NCBI GenBank assembly: GCA_947311565.1
Contig: CAMZLH010000055.1
Span: 1 to 37,605, forward strand
Reading direction: 5' to 3'
Length of the DNA stretch: 37,605 nucleotides
From: an uncultured Nitratifractor sp.
Lineage (GTDB): Bacteria > Campylobacterota > Campylobacteria > Campylobacterales > Sulfurovaceae
Both the position numbers and the translations under genes were made by a program. The notes under the pieces were generated by a model. That model was not told the DNA's origin and made no database searches. It was given only the letters and a program-made list of their open reading frames with translations. Below are positions 1 through 8,830 of the stretch, in pieces (position 1 is the stretch's first letter; each line of letters starts with the position of its first letter).

Positions 1-132
1 AGCAAAAAAGCTACTTGGCAAGCTCTTGGCAAAGGACGGTGCATCGCTCTTTGGCACAGTAGTAAGATAGAGCAAAAACACCACACCCAAAAGCCCCAAC
101 GCACCAAAAAACCAAATAAATTTTTTTAGCAT
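1..132 (-). CDS. N-terminal part of a membrane-anchored or exported protein, cut by window edge
   Basis: I do not recognise the protein. Only the first 44 codons are present, reading leftward from an ATG at 132 and running open to the window edge. The start is MLKKFIWFFGALGLLGVVFL, a basic N-terminus and one hydrophobic segment (about residues 5-22), so it is a signal anchor or signal peptide, followed by a Ser/Pro-rich stretch. A purine-rich site (AAAGGTGGTGG) precedes the ATG. Codons here favour TTG, CTT, GTG and GCG, whereas neighbouring genes favour TTA and ATA. That suggests a different origin from the core genome. Function unknown. Confidence 0.55.
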   Translation of the reverse strand, partial: MLKKFIWFFGALGLLGVVFLLYLTTVPKSDAPSFAKSLPSSFFA

Positions 133-366
133 AACCACCACCTTTTGCTATATATTTTACTAATATTGTATCTAGTTTGACTAAGTATATAATAAAATCT
201 CTATCTTCAACCTAAAAAATCTCCTGCTTCGCCTCGCATTGTACCTGCACAATTATTGGTTCTTCCACATCGAGCCGTGCCATGGTTAATGCTTTGCCTA
301 AGATAACCTATAATATAGTGCTAGTATCTTTTCTTTATTATCTAGCTAAGTAAATAACTTTAATAT
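133..366. other. Non-coding gap with possible transposase remnant
   Basis: No full gene is visible. The part from about 215 to 300 is richer in G+C than its surroundings. On the minus strand it holds a 23-codon open frame (283 down to 212) that starts with MARLD and ends with ..EIF before a stop. REP-associated (Y1-type) transposases often start MARLD.. and reach an IF pair about 24 residues in, so this may be the broken N-terminus of one. The match is short and weak. Confidence 0.2.
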
Positions 367-894
367 CTATTTTCGTAACTCGTTTTGCATTGCTTTATAG
401 AGAGCTTTTGGGTTGAAGTCTAGTAGTGGTTCTTTGTATATGTAGCTTGGGATTATCTCTAGTAGTAGGTACATTATTAGCATCATTGGATAGAATATTT
501 TATACTCAATCTCAAAAGCTTTTATACTGTAGTGTTTTTTAAACCAATTTATTGCACTTTTAACACCATTATGCGCTAATAGAAGCTCTATAGTGAAGGC
601 AAAACCCCATACTATATATGTCATTAGCACTGCTACTAATCCAGCTTTTACTCCTAGTAGTGATATAATCATTGCTAATATTATTGCTAACATAATACCA
701 AACTCTTTAAATCCATGCCAAAGTACAACAAGTGTAACTGAGGCTATAAATAGAACTGCTAAAAAATAGATAATAGAGTTAAATAGTTGAATCTTTTGTG
801 CATATGTTGGGCTAGTATATACCCCTAATATAAGTATTGCTATTATAGCAATAGATAAACCTACAAGCAACCAAAAGTCATTAACTTTTTGCAT
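367..894 (-). CDS. Small polytopic inner-membrane protein, unknown function
   Basis: A 175-residue protein with four or five hydrophobic segments (about residues 8-27, 40-60, 66-84, 86-106 and 130-150) and an amphipathic basic C-terminus. I recognise no catalytic motif or named family. The ATG at 894 lies inside the end of the upstream oligopeptidase gene (14-bp overlap), so the two are almost certainly co-transcribed and translationally coupled. The coupling hints at a role near peptide turnover, but nothing in the protein itself confirms that. It is clearly real coding sequence: the host's AT-rich codon usage continues throughout and the membrane pattern is regular. Confidence 0.75.
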   Translation of the reverse strand: MQKVNDFWLLVGLSIAIIAILILGVYTSPTYAQKIQLFNSIIYFLAVLFIASVTLVVLWHGFKEFGIMLAIILAMIISLLGVKAGLVAVLMTYIVWGFAFTIELLLAHNGVKSAINWFKKHYSIKAFEIEYKIFYPMMLIMYLLLEIIPSYIYKEPLLDFNPKALYKAMQNELRK

Positions 895-2836
895 CTTCTA
901 TCTCGTAAAGTTTAATTAGCGACTTACTATTTGGTCTATTACCTAGCCACTCTTTATATAGTGTACTCATCTCTTTAGTTGCGCCTTTCTCTAAGATATT
1001 CTCTTTATACTCTTTAGCTTTTTGTAGGTTAAAGTTACCATCTTCTAAGCAAGCAAAAAATGCATCAGCACTAAAAACTTCTGCCCATTTATAGCTATAG
1101 TAACCTGCAGCATATCCACCTGCAAAGATATGTGCAAAGCCATGCTCAAATTTAACATAACTTGGTGGCTTAATAATTGATGTCTCTTCTCTAATTGTAT
1201 CTAATAATTTAGAAATTTCGAAGCCTTTATATAGTTTTTGATGTAGTTTAAAATCAAATAGAGAAAACTCTAGCTGTCTTAGAATACCTGTTGCTGCTTG
1301 AAAGTTTTTACTTCTCTTTATCTTTGTAAGGAGCTCGTCTGATATTGGTTCTCTTGTCTTATGGTGGTAGCCAAACTCTTTTACTATTTGCTTCTCGTAT
1401 GCGAAGTTCTCTAAAAATTGTGATGGAAACTCTACAACATCCCATGCAACTCCCTCTATACCACTGATATGTCTTTGTGGAACTTTACTAAATAGATGGT
1501 GTATAGCATGACCCATCTCATGAAATAGAGTTACTACATCGTCATGTCTTAAAAGAGATGGCAAATCTTTAGAAGATGGTGCAAAGTTACAAACTACAAA
1601 TGCAGATGCTAAGTTCTCTTGACCACAACTATCTACAAAGTGTCCTTGCCAATTGTGCATCCACGCTCCACCTCTTTTTGTATCTCTAGCTTCTAGATCG
1701 AAATAGATTCTTGCAAATGGTTTATTATTGTTTGAAATATCATAAACTTTTACATCACTATGCCAAGTTTTAACATCTACCTCTTTAAACTCTACACTAA
1801 AGAGTTTAGATACTAAATTTAACATTCCATTTAGTGTGTTATTAAGCTCAAAATATGGCTTGGTATCTGACTCTTCATAATTAAACTTCTCTCTTTTGAA
1901 TTTTTGGCTATAGTATGCTACATCATATGACTCTAGCTTTTCAATGCCATCTAACTTATTTGCAAACTCTTCTAACTCAGATACCTCTTTTTTAGCCTGA
2001 TTTTTAGACAATTGTAAAAGCTCTTCTAGAAACCCTATTACATCTTCGCAACTACTTGCATCTCGTGTTTCTAGTGCATAGTGCGAGTAAGATTTAAAAC
2101 CAAGTATCTTAGATTTTTTATACTTTAACTCTAAAATTTGCTCTATTACCTCTTGATTTTGAGGGGCTCTTGTATTATATGCTTTATAAAGTTTCTCTCT
2201 AAACTCTCTATTGATACCATATGTCATATAGGCTAAAAAACTAGGAATTTGTAGTGTAAATTTATATTTAAGCTCTCCATTCTCTTCTATTTTTGCTTGT
2301 TCTAGTTCGTTCTTTGGCATACCTTCTAAATCTTTTGGGTCTGTAACTATTAGTTCGAACTCTTTAGTTGCATCTAGTAAATTTTGACTAAAGTTATTAC
2401 TTAATTCGCTAAGTTTTAAATTTATCTCTTCTAGTTTCTCTTTATTCTCTCTATTTAACTCTGCTCCAGATAGTAGAAAATCTCTTTTTAGAAGTTTTAG
2501 TACCCTTTTTTCTAAATCGTTACTATCAACAATAGACTTTATCTTCTCATAAAGCTCATTATGCGAAGATATATAGCTACTAAATTTAGAGAGTAGCGGA
2601 ATTGAGTTCTCATATGCCTCTTGAGTCTCTTTAGAGTTTAATACACTATTTAAATGAGAAAGTGGAGTAAAGAATCTCTCTAGCTCTTCATCTAAATCTT
2701 CTAATTTTTTAATAGACTCATTATAGTTTGTTGCCTCTTTTGCAATTTTGTCTATCTGCTCTTTTTGATTGTTAAGTAGTTTTTCTAACTTATTTGGAAA
2801 ATCTTTTAAATTATCTATACTAAATTCTATAAACAT
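881..2836 (-). CDS. prlC: M3 family oligopeptidase (oligopeptidase A-like)
   Basis: A cytoplasmic zinc metallopeptidase that degrades short peptides, including cleaved signal peptides and proteasome-type products. The zinc site HEMGHAIHH (HExxH) lies near residue 440. It is followed by the third-ligand helix GVAWDVVEFPSQFLE, and preceded by DLEARDTKRGGAW, typical of the thimet oligopeptidase/OpdA (M3A) branch rather than PepF. About 651 residues, close to E. coli OpdA (680), with no signal peptide. A TTG codon at 2839 also extends the frame by one residue, but the ATG at 2836 has AAGG about 8 nt upstream and is preferred. Its 3' end overlaps the small membrane-protein gene. Upstream, a 62-nt gap holds the divergent promoters for it and rplI. 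Confidence 0.93.
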   Translation of the reverse strand: MFIEFSIDNLKDFPNKLEKLLNNQKEQIDKIAKEATNYNESIKKLEDLDEELERFFTPLSHLNSVLNSKETQEAYENSIPLLSKFSSYISSHNELYEKIKSIVDSNDLEKRVLKLLKRDFLLSGAELNRENKEKLEEINLKLSELSNNFSQNLLDATKEFELIVTDPKDLEGMPKNELEQAKIEENGELKYKFTLQIPSFLAYMTYGINREFREKLYKAYNTRAPQNQEVIEQILELKYKKSKILGFKSYSHYALETRDASSCEDVIGFLEELLQLSKNQAKKEVSELEEFANKLDGIEKLESYDVAYYSQKFKREKFNYEESDTKPYFELNNTLNGMLNLVSKLFSVEFKEVDVKTWHSDVKVYDISNNNKPFARIYFDLEARDTKRGGAWMHNWQGHFVDSCGQENLASAFVVCNFAPSSKDLPSLLRHDDVVTLFHEMGHAIHHLFSKVPQRHISGIEGVAWDVVEFPSQFLENFAYEKQIVKEFGYHHKTREPISDELLTKIKRSKNFQAATGILRQLEFSLFDFKLHQKLYKGFEISKLLDTIREETSIIKPPSYVKFEHGFAHIFAGGYAAGYYSYKWAEVFSADAFFACLEDGNFNLQKAKEYKENILEKGATKEMSTLYKEWLGNRPNSKSLIKLYEIEDAKS

Positions 2837-2898
2837 CAATAACCTTTTGAATATTTTTAGATAAAATACTATAACTAATATTAAATAAAGGAAAAAGT

Positions 2899-3345
2899 AT
2901 GAGAGTTTTATTAATAAAAGATGTAAAAAGTTTAGGCAAAGCTGGAGAGATAAAAGAAGTTAAAGATGGGTATGGACAAAATTTTTTAATAAATAAAGGT
3001 TTAGCAAAACTTGCAACTCCTGAAGTTGTTAAAGGGTGGGAAGAGCAAAAAGCTAAAGATAAAGCTAAATTAGAAGCAGAGTTAAAGAGATTAAATGACT
3101 ATAAAGAAAAAATAGAAAAAGAGACTTTAAAAATAGAGCGAGAGCAAGCACCTGTTGGGATTAAAGGTTCAGTTACTAATACAAATATAGCAGATGAGTT
3201 AAATAGTCAATGGAGTATAGATATTGATAAAAAATCTATATCTTTAAAAAAGGCTATTAAGAGCGAAGGATTACACGATATAGATATTAAATTAGGTCAT
3301 GGTATTCATGCAACTTTAAAAGTAAATATAGTTGGTGTTAAGTAA
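2899..3345 (+). CDS. rplI: 50S ribosomal protein bL9
   Basis: Large-subunit ribosomal protein L9: two globular rRNA-binding domains joined by a long helix. The N-terminal domain shows the family signature ([26 protein letters not shown], paraphrased: a GKAGE..V..GY..N..I/L pattern at residues 12-30). The charged helix spans about residues 45-80, and the C-terminal domain ends in [15 protein letters not shown]. 148 residues is the normal length. AAAGGAAAAAGT precedes the ATG. It heads the rplI-hslV-hslU-era series, the same order as in H. pylori. Its TAA overlaps the hslV ATG (TAATG). Confidence 0.97.
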   Translation: MRVLLIKDVKSLGKAGEIKEVKDGYGQNFLINKGLAKLATPEVVKGWEEQKAKDKAKLEAELKRLNDYKEKIEKETLKIEREQAPVGIKGSVTNTNIADELNSQWSIDIDKKSISLKKAIKSEGLHDIDIKLGHGIHATLKVNIVGVK

Positions 3346-3878
3346 TGTTTGATGCAACTACCATACTAGCATATAAAAGTAACGAATGTGCAGTTATTGG
3401 AGGAGATGGGCAAGTAACTTTTGGAAATACTATTTTAAAAGGTAATGCTACAAAAATTAGAACCTTACACAATGGAGAGATTTTAGCAGGGTTTGCAGGT
3501 AGTACAGCAGATGCTTTTAGGCTCTTTGATATGTTCGAAGTAATACTAAGTGAAAAAAGAGGGGACTTACTAAAGTCTGTAATAGAGTTTGCTAAGCAGT
3601 GGCGAGGGGACAAACACTTAAGACAGTTAGAGGCTATGATGTTAGTTCTTAATAAAAAACATATATTTATACTTAGTGGAACAGGTGATGTTGTAGAGCC
3701 AGAAGATGGAGAGTTGGCATCTATTGGAAGTGGTGGAAACTTTGCAATATCAGCTGCAAGAGCACTAAAAAAGCATAGTAACTTAGATCCACTAGAGTTA
3801 GTAAAAGAGAGCCTTCAGGTTGCTGGAGAGCTATGTATATATACAAATACAAATATTAAAACACTGGAGTTAAAGTAG
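3345..3878 (+). CDS. hslV: ATP-dependent protease proteolytic subunit HslV (ClpQ)
   Basis: Threonine peptidase forming the two hexameric rings of the HslUV (ClpYQ) protease, fed by HslU. The family pattern is clear: TTI at residues 5-7, [19 protein letters not shown] (residues 18-36), then [10 protein letters not shown] and GSGGNFA. The catalytic Thr is normally residue 2, exposed by Met removal. Here it is Thr5, behind MFDA, so a short propeptide must be removed. Helicobacter HslV has a comparable N-terminal extension, so this is a lineage trait and not an error. The start overlaps the rplI stop by one base, and the stop TAG overlaps the hslU GTG start (TAGTG). Confidence 0.96.
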   Translation: MFDATTILAYKSNECAVIGGDGQVTFGNTILKGNATKIRTLHNGEILAGFAGSTADAFRLFDMFEVILSEKRGDLLKSVIEFAKQWRGDKHLRQLEAMMLVLNKKHIFILSGTGDVVEPEDGELASIGSGGNFAISAARALKKHSNLDPLELVKESLQVAGELCIYTNTNIKTLELK

Positions 3879-5212
3879 TGAACAGTAGTAGTATGACACC
3901 AAAAGAGATTGTAGAGTATTTAGATAAGTATGTAATTGGACAAGCAAATGCAAAAAAAGTAATTGCAATTGCACTTAGAAATAGATGGAGAAGAATGCAG
4001 TTAGAGCCACAAATGGCAAATGAAGTAACACCTAAAAATATATTAATGATTGGTAATACTGGTGTTGGTAAAACTGAGATTGCAAGACGCTTAGCTAAAA
4101 TGATGAATTTACCATTTATAAAAGTAGAAGCTAGTAAATATACAGAGGTTGGTTTTGTAGGTAGAGATGTAGAGTCTATGGTTAGAGATTTAGCTTTAGA
4201 GTCACTATCTATTACCAAAAAAGAGGAAGCTGCTAACAATAAAGAGAAGATAGAGGCTTATATAGAGAATAAAATTATAGAAAAGCTTCTGCCAAAACTT
4301 CCAACTGGTGCTAGCGAAGAGAAGTTAGCAGATTATGACAGGGCTTTTGCAAAAAAACAAGAGCAGTTAGCTAGTGGTAAACTTGATCACTTAAAAATTG
4401 AGATAGAAGTTAGTGGCAGAGCTATAGATGTATCTTCTGCTGGTAATGTACCACCAGAGATGGCAGAGGTGCAAGAGTCTATTATAAAAGTAATTGGTGG
4501 TATGAATAAAAAGAAGAAAAAAGAGGTAAGTGTAAAAGATGCAAAAAAACTACTAGAGTATGAAGCACAAAATGAACTCTTTAATGAAGAAGATATGAAA
4601 CAAAAAGCTTTATTAAAAGCACAAAGTGGTGGTATTATTTTTATCGACGAAATAGATAAAGTTGCAGTATCTGCAAACTCAAACTCAAGACAAGATCCAA
4701 GTAAAGAGGGCGTACAAAGAGACCTATTACCAATTGTAGAGGGTAGTAGCGTAAAAACTAGTGTTGGACAGCTAGAGACTGACCATATACTATTTATAGC
4801 AGCTGGTGCTTTCCACTTAAGTAAACCAAGTGATTTAATTCCAGAGCTTCAAGGTCGTTTTCCTCTTCGTGTAGAGCTAGATAGCTTAACACAAGAGACA
4901 CTATATAGAATTTTAACAGAGCCTAAGAACTCTTTAATTAAGCAGTATCAAGCACTATTAAAAGTAGAAGATGTAGAGCTAACTTTTAGAGAAGATACGC
5001 TACAAGCTATTGCAAAGTATAGCTTTTTAGCAAATGAGAAGACAGAAGATATTGGTGCTAGAAGACTACATACTGTAATGGAGAGAATATTAGAAGATAT
5101 TAGCTTTGAAGCAGATACTCTAAATGGTAAAGTAGAGGTTACTAAAGAGCTTGTAGATGAGAAGCTAGAAGAGCTTGTAGATAGCGAAGATACAACAAGG
5201 TATATACTATAA
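3878..5212 (+). CDS. hslU: ATP-dependent protease ATPase subunit HslU (ClpY)
   Basis: AAA+ unfoldase that feeds substrates to HslV. Residues 6-50 carry the family N-terminus (TPKEIVEYLDKYVIGQ, then ALRNRWRRMQLE). Walker A is GNTGVGKTE (about 59-67), the I-domain lies in the middle, Walker B is IIFIDEIDK (about 250), and the sensor region is GRFPLRVEL. The C-terminus ends RYIL, resembling the tail that docks into HslV pockets. 444 residues is the usual length. The start is a GTG inside the hslV stop (TAGTG). The ATG six codons in (3893) is a possible alternative. Its TAA overlaps the era ATG. Confidence 0.97.
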   Translation: MNSSSMTPKEIVEYLDKYVIGQANAKKVIAIALRNRWRRMQLEPQMANEVTPKNILMIGNTGVGKTEIARRLAKMMNLPFIKVEASKYTEVGFVGRDVESMVRDLALESLSITKKEEAANNKEKIEAYIENKIIEKLLPKLPTGASEEKLADYDRAFAKKQEQLASGKLDHLKIEIEVSGRAIDVSSAGNVPPEMAEVQESIIKVIGGMNKKKKKEVSVKDAKKLLEYEAQNELFNEEDMKQKALLKAQSGGIIFIDEIDKVAVSANSNSRQDPSKEGVQRDLLPIVEGSSVKTSVGQLETDHILFIAAGAFHLSKPSDLIPELQGRFPLRVELDSLTQETLYRILTEPKNSLIKQYQALLKVEDVELTFREDTLQAIAKYSFLANEKTEDIGARRLHTVMERILEDISFEADTLNGKVEVTKELVDEKLEELVDSEDTTRYIL

Positions 5213-6102
5213 TGAGTAGTCAAAAATGTGGCTTTGTAGCCGTTGTAGGACGCCCTAATGCTGGTAAGAGTACTCTACTTAACTTCTTAAGCGAGTATAA
5301 ACTTGCTATGGTCTCTAAAAAGGCGCAAGCTACTAGAAAGAGAATGAATATTATAGTTATGCATAAAGAGTCTCAGGTTGTATTTGTTGATACTCCAGGA
5401 ATTCATAGAAAAGAGAAACTACTTAACCAATTTATGCTAGAAGAGGCAATGAAAGCTCTAGGTGATAGTGATCTACATATATTTTTAGCACCAGTTACTG
5501 ACTCTGTAGAACACTATAAAGATTTTTTAGAGATGAGAAAGAGAAAAGATATACCACATATTATACTACTAACAAAAGTTGATAGAGCCGACAATAAAAG
5601 AGTTTTACAGAAGTTGCAAGAGTATAGTGAATTCTCGAGTGAATTTAAAGCTATTATCCCATTCTCTGTAAAGAGAGGTGGTGTAACAAAAGATATGCTT
5701 TTATCTGAGATAAGTAAGTATCTGCCAGAGCATCCTTGGCTTTACGATAGTGAGCTACTAACTACAGAGAATATAAGAGATATATATAAAGAGTTAATCA
5801 GAGAAGCTATATTTGAAAAACTTAGCGATGAGATACCATACGAGAGTGATGTTTTTATAGATAAAGTGGATGAGAAGGATAATTTAGATGTTGTAACTGC
5901 ATCTATAGTTGTAGAAAAAGATACACAAAAGCGTATGATTATAGGTAAAGGAGCACAAAGTATTAAACGAGTAGGAAAGTATGCAAGAGAGCAAATGGAA
6001 GAGTTTAGTGGCAAAAAAATATACCTAGATTTAAATGTAATTGTTAGAAAAGGATGGAGCAGAAATAAAAGTTTTTTAGAGGATTTAGGGTATATATTTT
6101 AA
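5212..6102 (+). CDS. era: GTPase Era, 16S rRNA maturation
   Basis: Essential GTPase that binds the 3' end of 16S rRNA during 30S assembly. G1 is GRPNAGKST (residues 13-21), the switch region includes QATRKRMN (39-46), G3 is DTPG (60-63) and G4 is TKVD (121-124). The C-terminal KH RNA-binding domain contains IIGKGAQSIKRVGKYAR (about 244-260). 296 residues, full length. The start overlaps the hslU stop (TAATG), so it is the last member of the rplI-hslV-hslU-era chain. A T-rich stretch follows the stop, but I see no convincing hairpin terminator. Confidence 0.97.
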   Translation: MSSQKCGFVAVVGRPNAGKSTLLNFLSEYKLAMVSKKAQATRKRMNIIVMHKESQVVFVDTPGIHRKEKLLNQFMLEEAMKALGDSDLHIFLAPVTDSVEHYKDFLEMRKRKDIPHIILLTKVDRADNKRVLQKLQEYSEFSSEFKAIIPFSVKRGGVTKDMLLSEISKYLPEHPWLYDSELLTTENIRDIYKELIREAIFEKLSDEIPYESDVFIDKVDEKDNLDVVTASIVVEKDTQKRMIIGKGAQSIKRVGKYAREQMEEFSGKKIYLDLNVIVRKGWSRNKSFLEDLGYIF

Positions 6103-6164
6103 GTTTTTTTTTCATATAAATGCTATTTAATCGTTCTATATAAAAAAAATTATCTCTTTAAGTC

Positions 6165-6190
6165 TGTTTTAATATTAAAACATATATAAT
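6165..6190 (+). promoter_or_regulatory. Promoter with perfect 18-bp palindromic operator for the MSHA-like operon
   Basis: TGTTTTAATATTAAAACA at 6165-6182 is a perfect 18-bp palindrome. Two bases later is TATAAT (6185-6190), a consensus -10 box. The palindrome would cover about -32 to -15, the place where a dimeric repressor would block RNA polymerase. The first gene starts at 6256, giving a leader of about 60 nt. The palindrome and box are read directly. Operator function is inferred, and AT-rich palindromes also arise by chance. Confidence 0.5.
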
Positions 6191-6255
6191 TTAATTTAGT
6201 ATGATTATTATAAGAATTTAGTTTTAAGATTAATATTATTAGATAGGATTTAGCT

Positions 6256-7776
6256 GTGAAAAGTAGTAAAGGTTTTGTAACGATAGATAGCTATAACTCT
6301 CTTGTCTATAAAGTAGATAAGAGTAAATTCTATCTATCAACTAAAATCAAAAGATCTAAAAATGATATTTTAATATCTTATGTTGATAATAAAGATTTAA
6401 TAATAGATCCTGTAGAGCTTAGCTCTAATTTACCAGATGAACACTTAGATGAAATAATAGCAGACAAGGTGTATGAAGATTTACGTCTTGACCCTTCAGT
6501 TGAGTACTCAATATCTGCTATAAAAACTTCACTCAATAAAGATAAAACTAAGTACCAAGCAATTATTAACGATACTAATGCTCTAAAAGATAGAGTAGAG
6601 CCCATACTAAAAAAAGTTAAATATATTGATTATATAGTGCCAGCTCCACTACTTTATAAATCTTTATATCAAGAGAAACTACTTGATAGTAGTTTAACAG
6701 ATATGTTTATTTTCTTTGATAACCATGATACAACTATTACTTTCTACCATAAAGGTGAGTATATATACTCTAAGTCTATTAAGTACTCTTTAGAAAACAT
6801 ATACAATAGATTTGTAGAGATTATGCAAGATACTAAAGTAAGCAGAGATAAGTTTGTTACCATATTAAAAGATAGTGGGCTAAAGCATAGCAATGAACTA
6901 TATAGAGAGACTATTATTAAGATAATGAATGAGTGTTTCTTATCTATAAATGAAGTTGATATATATGTAAAAAGAGCTTATGATATAAAAAAGGTAGATA
7001 AAATATATATTGATTTTAGCTGGGGATATCTTGATGGGGTTGAGTCTTATGTAAAAAGTTATCTGAATTCAAACTCAAATACTCTCTCCTCTATTTATGA
7101 AGCAATGGAACCTAGTAGTAATATAAGTCCTTTTCACTACTTAATGTACTTGAGCGCTAATCAACTTGAAAGAGCTACCTTAGATATACCAAATTTAACA
7201 CCATATCCTAAGCCCAAACCATTTACTCAACGAATTGCAAGTAAATTGATTTTAGGTTTTATTTTAACAATTGCCCTATTTATGATACCTATAGTATATA
7301 GCTACTTTATTGGAATTACACTAAAGGGTCAAAATATTATTTTGCAACAAAAAGAGTATAAACTTACTAGAAGTGCAAATATATACAAAAAAAATATAAA
7401 GAAGAGAAGAGAAGATTTAAAGATATTAGAGAAAGAGGCAGAGAAAACAAGTAAACTTTTTAGATATAAAAAGAGTGAGCTTGCAAAAGTTTATAGTAAG
7501 AAATTTAACTATAAATTACGCTCCGAAAAATTAGCAGAGATTACAAATATATTTAAAAAATATGATATTAAAAGTAAAGAAATTAGAGTTATTAATAATT
7601 TATATACTATAGAAATAGATGCTGAAAAGGAGAAGAGTATTACAGCTTTTGTAAATGAATTAACAAATTACTTTAGAGAAAATATAGATAAAATAAATAT
7701 TAAAGAGATTATATACAGAAAAAAAGATAAAATGTATGAAGGTACTCTTGATATAATCTTTAAGGAGAATGTATGA
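6256..7776 (+). CDS. MshI/PilM-PilN-like pilus or secretion assembly protein
   Basis: First gene of the eight-gene pilus/secretion operon. The 506-residue protein has a soluble N-terminal half (1-325) that by position and shape corresponds to the actin-like cytoplasmic domain of PilM/GspL/MshI. One membrane span follows (about 331-354), then a coiled coil (about 365-425) and a small alpha/beta domain like PilN. Sequence similarity is weak to my eye, so the identification rests on topology and on the downstream genes. The expected role is linking the cytoplasmic motor to the periplasmic alignment proteins. The start is a GTG with TAGGATT upstream. The stop overlaps the next start by 4 bp. Confident it is real and part of this machine, less sure of the exact orthologue. 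Confidence 0.75.
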   Translation: MKSSKGFVTIDSYNSLVYKVDKSKFYLSTKIKRSKNDILISYVDNKDLIIDPVELSSNLPDEHLDEIIADKVYEDLRLDPSVEYSISAIKTSLNKDKTKYQAIINDTNALKDRVEPILKKVKYIDYIVPAPLLYKSLYQEKLLDSSLTDMFIFFDNHDTTITFYHKGEYIYSKSIKYSLENIYNRFVEIMQDTKVSRDKFVTILKDSGLKHSNELYRETIIKIMNECFLSINEVDIYVKRAYDIKKVDKIYIDFSWGYLDGVESYVKSYLNSNSNTLSSIYEAMEPSSNISPFHYLMYLSANQLERATLDIPNLTPYPKPKPFTQRIASKLILGFILTIALFMIPIVYSYFIGITLKGQNIILQQKEYKLTRSANIYKKNIKKRREDLKILEKEAEKTSKLFRYKKSELAKVYSKKFNYKLRSEKLAEITNIFKKYDIKSKEIRVINNLYTIEIDAEKEKSITAFVNELTNYFRENIDKINIKEIIYRKKDKMYEGTLDIIFKENV

Positions 7777-8408
7777 ATTTTTTAGATAGATTAGATAACT
7801 ACTACTATAGTAAAAAGCCTAGTGAAGCATGGATTATGATTATACTTGTAGCTCTATTAATTGGCTATCTACTCTATAATCTTATATCTGATATATCATA
7901 CGACTACAAAGAGAGACAGAAAAGTAAAAATGTAAAGTTGCATAATAATATAGATTTAGCTAATAGCTATTTAGACTCTATAACTATTAATGGTGATAAA
8001 AACTATACAATAAAAGAGCTAAATAAAAAAATAATTAACAAGAAATCAGAACTTAATACCAATAGAGCGAAATTGTCTAAATTGGATGGAGCATCAAGAA
8101 AATTAACTTCTGTTTTATACAATAATGTCAACTGGTCTATTTTCTTACATAATATTACAACAAAAGCTGAAGATAATAATTTGAAACTATATAATATTGA
8201 AAATAGAGTATATGACCAAAATGATAGCTTTGGAAAAGTTATGGATGTATATATTAAATGCAAAGGGGAGTTTGGAGAGATATTATCGTTTGTAAATGAT
8301 TTAGAGAGAACTAAATTAGTTGCAAATGTTTCTATGCTTAAACTTAAGTCATCTAGTAATAATCCTATTGCTGATATAAACTTTACAGTTTGGGGTATTA
8401 AACAATGA
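7773..8408 (+). CDS. MshJ/PilO-like inner-membrane alignment protein
   Basis: A 211-residue bitopic protein: short cytoplasmic N-terminus, one membrane helix (about residues 19-41), a coiled coil with many Lys/Asn (about 60-110) and a C-terminal ferredoxin-like periplasmic domain. This is the layout of PilO, GspM and MshJ, which pair with PilN/GspL-type proteins. It overlaps the upstream gene by 4 bp and the downstream gene by 4 bp, so it is translationally coupled on both sides. Name assigned from architecture and gene order. The sequence alone would not distinguish MshJ from PilO. Confidence 0.7.
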   Translation: MNFLDRLDNYYYSKKPSEAWIMIILVALLIGYLLYNLISDISYDYKERQKSKNVKLHNNIDLANSYLDSITINGDKNYTIKELNKKIINKKSELNTNRAKLSKLDGASRKLTSVLYNNVNWSIFLHNITTKAEDNNLKLYNIENRVYDQNDSFGKVMDVYIKCKGEFGEILSFVNDLERTKLVANVSMLKLKSSSNNPIADINFTVWGIKQ

Positions 8409-8827
8409 GAAAGAGAGTACTATTTATAATTCTATATATACAAGTTACAGTTGTATTTGGAGATGAGATCGATACAATGATTAATAAAATTAATCAAAAT
8501 AGAGATAGCAATATGACAAAATCTCAATTTATATCATTAGACTCTCCGATAAAGAAGATCTTTATTAAAGAGTCTAATAGCTCTATGGAAGATGGTAATA
8601 ATACAAATATAGCTATAGATAATAACTATACTCAATTAACATTAACTGCCATTGTAAATGATAGTGCATACATTAATAAACATTGGTTAAAAGAGAGTGA
8701 AGAGATAGAAGGCTATAAATTAATTGATATTATGGATGACTCAGTATATTTGGAATCTAAGAGTAAAAAGCAATTGATCTTTTTTAAAAAGAGAATTAAC
8801 AAAGTAAATATTTTAATAGATAGGTAA
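8405..8827 (+). CDS. Small periplasmic MshK/PilP-like protein (position of CtsR)
   Basis: 140 residues with an N-terminal signal peptide (hydrophobic residues 5-18, likely cleavage after VFG) and a small beta-rich C-terminal domain (about 78-138) resembling PilP/GspC homology regions: LTAIVNDSAYINKHWLKESE, then YKLIDI. Such proteins connect the inner-membrane alignment complex to the secretin. It lies just before the secretin gene, the slot of mshK in Vibrio and of ctsR in Campylobacter. Four bases separate its stop from the secretin start. The family assignment is by context, and the protein is short and diverged. Confidence 0.65.
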   Translation: MRKRVLFIILYIQVTVVFGDEIDTMINKINQNRDSNMTKSQFISLDSPIKKIFIKESNSSMEDGNNTNIAIDNNYTQLTLTAIVNDSAYINKHWLKESEEIEGYKLIDIMDDSVYLESKSKKQLIFFKKRINKVNILIDR

Positions 8828-8830
8828 ATT

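Noticed and set aside
2837-2839. TTG start for the oligopeptidase
   Set aside because: It is directly followed by an ATG with a better-spaced AAGG, so the ATG is preferred. The difference is one residue.
3856-4239. Minus-strand ORF inside hslU
   Set aside because: Antisense shadow of a highly conserved gene, with no ribosome site or recognisable domain. The same holds for 4948-5223, 5742-6014, 9880-10227, 12312-12605 and 24095-24478.
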